From: Patiria pectinifera
Lineage: Eukaryota; Echinodermata; Asteroidea; Valvatida; Asterinidae
DNA length: 64,000 nt
Assembly (NCBI GenBank): GCA_029964075.1
Contig: CM057135.1
Span: 32,601,366-32,665,365, forward strand
Direction: 5' to 3'
In this document: positions 58,522 to 64,000 of the stretch, piece by piece
Numbering within the stretch: position 1 is the stretch's first letter
How the letters are laid out: every line of letters starts with the position of its first letter
Translations under genes and position numbers: made by a program
Notes under the pieces: generated by a model
Told to the model about the DNA's origin: nothing
Databases searched by the model: none
What the model saw: only the letters and a program-made list of their open reading frames with translations

Positions 58522-58735
58522 CTATTTAACTAAAGACACTTCACGATTATACCCCTGTTCATCAGACCATTTTTCTGCAGCGGAGAGATAGAACTGTTGT
58601 AAAGTGTCTTGCCAAAGAACACAAGCAACGTATTTCCCATTATGGTTCGAACCCATGTGTTGTCGCACATAATTCGGACACCACTGGATCACAGCTGGAC
58701 ATCTGCGCATACCCACACAAAAAGATGTCCGTGTG
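58522..58735 (-). mobile_element. tRNA-derived SINE, 5' portion
   Basis: Read on the minus strand, TGATCCAGTGG (58691-58681) fits the pol III A-box with one mismatch. GGTTCGAACC (58653-58644) is a perfect B-box 38 nt further on, which is normal tRNA spacing. The body follows with TTCTTTGGCAAGACACTTTA, a block I recall from many marine invertebrate SINEs. There is no intact tRNA fold or CCA end, so it is a SINE rather than a tRNA gene. The 3' tail is missing. It may belong to the same family as 50621-50777. Confidence 0.65.
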
Positions 58736-61700
58736 ATTCATGGGCTATTTCTCGTTCTTGACGCGTCTGTCTGTAGCTATTTATATCATTTATTCACCTG
58801 AACTTCTGAACTTCTATGTTTTAGACTTTCAGACCACACAAACACACTAATGCATTTGACTACATGCACGGTTGGCGAGTACAAACGACCTATATTTTTG
58901 GACCGATGACAAAATGTATGTTGACAATAGACTTTAGTGGTTAAAAGGTGACGTAGCATCTGTAAACACTTTCATGTCTCGCGTTGGGTATCAGCACTGA
59001 TGTGTTTTGAATGTTAGATCAGGATTGACTAACCGCACAGGGATTATGGGACGACACACGTACTCGTGGTAAGGAAGATGTGTGTCGCGTTGACCTGCTT
59101 AAAGCAAGTTGTCTGTTGTGGGTGTTCTGTCGATGTCGGGAGATACTTCGCTGGTTCGCGTACAGCGTTCAGACTGTAGTGTACGTTCAAGAAAATTACC
59201 AGGCAAATCACAACTTTAACCTGTGCACAAAGAAGAAACCACGACCCCTCCACCTTTAGAGGGCTGCAACGCGTACGTGTGGATAAGATACCTTCATACT
59301 TTTGCATATGAAAATAAATCTTAGCCAAGACCCAAACAGCTTTTCCAGGGCGTAAGTGCGAAAATGAACTGTTTTTGGAATGAACGCGCAACTTGAGAGT
59401 GGAATTTTATTTCATTAGGGTTTAGAGCTCAGTATCATACATCGTATTTGAGATGCAATGATACGAAAGCTTGCCAATATCCACAGAATCTCGTGTCATT
59501 CCGTCCTCAGGACGCGATACACATCGCTTTCACTGCAAACTCATTTTGTACTTGATCGATGGAATTTAGACTACAAGGCCGGGGTGACCCGGGCCCTTTC
59601 TCAGTTGACTGACCAACTTCTAAAAAAAGCTCTCTGATCTCTCACAATCGCGCCCAAGCCCGCCCCGACACGACCGAGCCAAAAATAGCCCCTTTTACAC
59701 TACACTTCAAAGATGCGTAACAGACACTTCTCCTTGTTTATACTGGGACATCTTCAATAAAAGACCCCGATGCAAGACAAACAGCCGTGGATGCGGCTGA
59801 TCCCTTGACCTACACGCTTTTGAATTGGATCCGGCAACGGGACACTGCTACGATTCAGCGCCGACTCAATCGCGAGCTTTGCTAAAACACAAGGACCAGG
59901 CAGGCAGAGGATTGTAGTCTTTGTCAACTGCGCGGGCACGACTGAAAGAGTTTCCCAAAATAGCCAGTAGTTCATTTTCTTCCTGACGGTGCCGTGATAT
60001 TTACACAGACGGCCGGCACGACATAAATCTTTTGTGGGTAGAAGGGGGGAAACTGAACACAGTCAATTATAAAAACAGGTCAGACCTTACAACCAATGCA
60101 TGGTGTCGACATCAATGATCTAGAAATGTCACAGGGCACAGACAACCATCCGTCATAAAGACACTTTGAACTTTGCGGCTACGATGTCGTTTTTGAAAAT
60201 GAAAATGAATTGGTACAAAAGGGTTGACACAGTTCGTACAAGGCCTATACACAGTCGCCCTTTGATCATCAAAACGGCGAAATGTACTCTGTCTTGAAAG
60301 GTTACATCTTGTTCCGGAGACACTGTGTGAAATTACACATGTATATTGTACTGTGAATGACTTATGATTTGTTATCGTTTCAGATACATCAACCGCAGCC
60401 ACTCACCCCGCAGTCTTTACATCGAGACGTATTCGCGTGTTTGCACGTTGGAAATAATCAAAGGAAACATTTTGTCAATTACGATTTTGTCATTTTGTCA
60501 ATTACGAATGACATAACGTAATTTAATCACGTTTGCAGTGATCATTCTGGAGTGAGCCAGTTGGAAGACATGGAGCCCTAATTGGATCCGTGTCCATTCA
60601 AGATAACTGCTTAAGCAAAGAGTCAGGTCCCATTGATAGTTTCATCGATAGTTTACGGTGAAAGTGAAACTAGACAAGTGATATTTCTCGTTTCCATATA
60701 CAATCTATTGTCTCCAGCCTTTTAATGACTAGCATACACCATTCGAAACGTTGGGAAGACTTTGGCTCAATTTAAGACACCGATGCATCTCATTATAGAG
60801 ATAGCACGATGTTTCCGCAAACCGACACATTACATTGTGATCGTTACCCCACCGAAGACAAATTAATAGGCGTACTTTGGATGGGCACGAATCCATGCTG
60901 AAAATCAGTTTTTCATAATTTCTTGAATAATGAAAATCGTGCTCCTACCGAGATTTGATTGCCTTACTGCGGTCAAAACCTTATTCAAGAGGGATAATTT
61001 AATGATCCGGAATGTGCCCACGACTACCGCAATCACAATACAACGTTATCAACCGACACTTTATGATATTGCAGCCGTGGGATTTTTGACAATGAATGTT
61101 CCGGGACTCGACGTTTGCTCACAAGCCGCGACTAGGCGAGTGGGCGGTGACATGCGGCTAAACGCCTGCCGGCCGGGGGCGGCAGAACGGTATATTACAC
61201 GGGAACGACAGACAATGACCGCCGGAATTTCTCCTTCAATGGAAGAATGGAATTGGACCCGACGGGTGGCCACGGCAGATCCCCTAGTTATGAGGAAACA
61301 GCCAAGGGGAGCGGATATGAAGAATGGGTGAAGGGGAGGGGAGGGCCGGCGGACACTGTGGCAAAACAATGCAGGCTAGCGGACGAATAATTACTGCGAC
61401 ACAAGATGAAAGCCAAGAACCCATAATGAAAATTACATTCTGAAAAACAGACGGGTTGGCAGTTCAGTAAAAACAATGCTAGCAAGGTCTGAGGAAATTG
61501 GCATTATGACCCGAGGGAAGACAAGGTTAATTGTTATCATTTAATTGTGTTCTCTTTAGTAGGATATCGAGAGGGCGCCCTGAACCTTTTAAAATTTTGT
61601 TCTTGGAAATTCATTCGCAAGACTAGAACCCCTCATACGAATTTCAATGTTTCCTGAGTCTTAGCACCCAATTGGAGAAAGAAACCAAAATGGTCAATGG

Positions 61701-64000
61701 GGGATCGAAGACGACACAATATAATAGGCTATAGTGACAAGAAAAGGTTTTGGGGTGAAATTGATGGGTAAGATATACGAAGACGCTGTTCACCCCACTG
61801 CCAGCAAAGATGGCAACCTAGCAAGTGTCAATCGGGCCAGGATGTGTCCAAATGAGACAATATTTTGTTTGGCTACGGCTATCCACCGTAGTGAGCAAAT
61901 GGCAAACAGAAGCCGTAGACACAAAAACCCGTTTCCGGCTCAATCTAACCATAATAGAGCAAGCACCTTCCTCTCTGATTTAAACCTGCCGGGTTGACTG
62001 AATGTATAAAGTCAACGCTAGAGGGCCGCATTGGGAGAGATTGCGTGGACAATATAAGCGGACGTGGGAGAGGTGTGCAAACTGGAGGGTCTTAATGAGA
62101 CAACTTGGATCAGATGCTAATCGATGGCACCCCTGATCCCATTAAGTAATTCCCTTTGGGATGTCTCGCACCTTTCCACACGTGAACGTGTGAACCTCGT
62201 TTCTAATTCCATCAACCTCATTCCAAACTAATTGACACACTCTGACTGCATTCTGCTGATGCAGTTACTAAATGCATTCGTTTGAACCGTCATCGCTGCA
62301 GCAGCTGCATCTTTAAGCACGTGGCCTACGTGCAGCATCATCGCTCACCGACGGCGGGGCAGATGCGAACAAACTCTACTTTACACATTGTGATAAGGTT
62401 TAAGAAATTACCATCTTCGACCATCCCGACCAAGCTCTTCCCAGCGTCTATCGCCTGTGGAATTTCCCTAAGGGCTCAATGTAGGGATCTGTAGTGCGAT
62501 GAACAGATACATCAGTCCCCGGGAAGCTAAGGCAATTTCTCATCGATCGTCGATGCCAACATCAGTTTATAAATCTAAGACTTATGACAGAAACAAACAT
62601 CATTGACGCAATCGGTGTTGATAAAGACTGACAAAATATTCTTGTTTTGATCAATAGTTTTGTTTATTAGACACACCAATTTGCCATTTGCCACTACGTT
62701 GTTTTCTCAGTGACGTTATAAAGACGGTAGAGAAAACACATCAAATCCGCCACTAAAGCGTGTATCCTTTTGGACATGCCTACTTACGTCAGACTGAATC
62801 AGTTTTATGCGCATTGCCTTTTTTTCTGTCCCGAGCTGGACGGATTCGTGATCCTGTCCGGACTAATCCCCGGCCGCGCAACGCAATGATGGGAGCGTGT
62901 TTTCCATTTGACAGCTGTAGTCATCCCACCATGCGGATCCGGCGGTTAGACTAGCAACAAGTCCTTCACTCACGAGGGTATAGTAAGAGCTCACATGGCA
63001 GCACGGTTTTGGCATCATCCACTGAGGGCAGGATGGTAGGAGCGGGTAAGCCACGGCTAGATTGTCAACGGAAGAGAAAAAAGCCTTAAAGGTTTAGGGA
63101 AGCGCAGTACACACTAGCTACTTTTGATCTAGACTAGGTATTGGCTGCTCTAGGCACATTTCTCTTCAGCACTTACTTCATCTTACTTCATCTTACGATT
63201 CTATTCAGAAGTTGATGAGCAAAAGTTATACGGGGTGTTGTACTTCCTCACTGCAGTGAGCTCGGGATTCAAAATTAATGTGGCAGGAAAGACGACTTGG
63301 GACCGCTCCTGCAGGCGACCCGAGAGATTTAGAAGCAGCGAAGGTATACCGTCTAAATTAAGTACTGATCATGTGACATATGGCAAGTTATCATGTACAC
63401 TTGGGGTGGAAGCTAGCACAGAAGGTTTGGGGTACAGATGTTGTTCAAAATAGAACCCATGCCGCGGGGCAAATTGAAATGCATGTGGGGTTTAGAAATT
63501 AGGGCACGACAACGCGGCTGTGCTTGAAAGGGTGTTGCGGAGAGATGAGGCTGATAATTAGGGACATCTTTTCCTGTTCCTTGGGTTGGGCAACGGCAGC
63601 GTATAAGGGGTGTGAAGGGACCTCGTCGATCGGTCACGGAGGTTGCGACATCTTCTTCCCCGCGAGCAGTCAACGCGAGATGCCGGTCATAATGCGACGA
63701 TTTGCGAGAGCAACACATGCGCGTCGCTCGTACATCAACGCAACACGCCTGACGTACTTGACGTCTGGAGCGTAGACGGGGGATGTGGTGGTTAATCTAC
63801 GGTCGGCAGATGCTGCAAAGCCTGAAAGAACATCAAGCCAAATTCGGGATTGGAGAAGAGATCTGAAACACAGTGAGACAAACCTGCCCCAAAGGTCATC
63901 TTGAGGTCGCAGTTTTAAAGACGTCATTTTAAGCGAGCAGTTTTGAATTTGGAGTTGCCAAAATGGAACAAACTCCCCTTACGCATGTGCGAATTTCCAA
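58736..64000. other. Gene-free right end of the window
   Basis: No exon, RNA or clear element is recognised. At about 59130-59170 the sequence TTCGCTGGTTCGCGTAC matches 15-16 bp of the 8.3-11.7 kb repeat (8618-8633), with weak collinear similarity around it; it may be a remote copy. A CpG-rich patch at about 61120-61340 holds overlapping ORFs of 133 (plus) and 102 (minus) codons without known domains. Confidence 0.35.

Noticed and set aside
58620-58700. tRNA gene at the A-box/B-box pair
   Set aside because: The spacing is right but the acceptor and anticodon stems do not form, and the SINE body follows directly. Called a SINE head instead.
60930-61369. Overlapping ORFs of 133 (plus) and 102 (minus) codons in a CpG-rich patch
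   Set aside because: Open on both strands because of local GC content; no known domain or splice context.

Overview
This window looks like animal nuclear DNA from a marine invertebrate, most likely an echinoderm such as a sea urchin or a relative. The support is indirect. It is AT-rich and gene-poor, with no operons, bacterial ribosome-binding sites or dense ORFs. It has many long G or C homopolymer runs, tRNA-derived SINE pieces, foldback repeats, and a large foldback transposon built like the TU family described from Strongylocentrotus purpuratus. The taxon is an inference, at about 0.6.

Only one protein-coding gene is convincing: an apparently intronless gene at 32048-32836 on the plus strand. 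It encodes a 262-residue protein with one pleckstrin-homology (PH) domain, an acidic tract and a basic tail. A TATA box at 31924, an initiator-like site at about 31956 and two perfect AP-1 sites upstream give it a compact, possibly inducible promoter. A second promoter-like cluster without a recognised gene lies at 37822-38071 (NRF1, inverted CCAAT, E2F and CRE-like sites). A weaker one lies at 12401-12609.

The rest is repeats and unassigned DNA. From left to right: a foldback repeat (474-829); a duplication of about 210 bp (1356-1790); a small TIR element (6047-6246); a direct duplication of a 1.5-1.9 kb unit (8270-11705) with a strongly conserved 165-bp island and a diverged partial copy at 14905-15065; an inverted repeat with a 33-bp palindrome (12877-13195); two adjacent foldback elements (15882-16597 and 16807-17586); a three-unit tandem repeat with CRE octamers (26511-26950); and a recent 93-bp tandem duplication (30125-30311).

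The most striking object is a 4.8 kb foldback element at 40115-44943, flanked by a 6-bp direct repeat (CATTCG). Each arm begins with a short unique terminus, then a 1.0-1.35 kb array of 20-21 bp units (about 46 and 65 copies) set in a 62-bp higher-order repeat. Next come a unique inner arm and an AT-rich minisatellite. The centre is 1.6 kb long and contains its own diverged inverted pair. No transposase was seen, so the element is probably non-autonomous.

Right of it, the window is mostly unassigned, except for SINE pieces (50621-50777 and 58522-58735), a short tandem array (58098-58280), a 121-bp palindromic element (58399-58519) and a possible interrupted tRNA-like sequence near 52300. Across the window two palindromic octamers, TGACGTCA and TAGGCCTA, occur far more often than base composition predicts, and CTCF-like sites recur.
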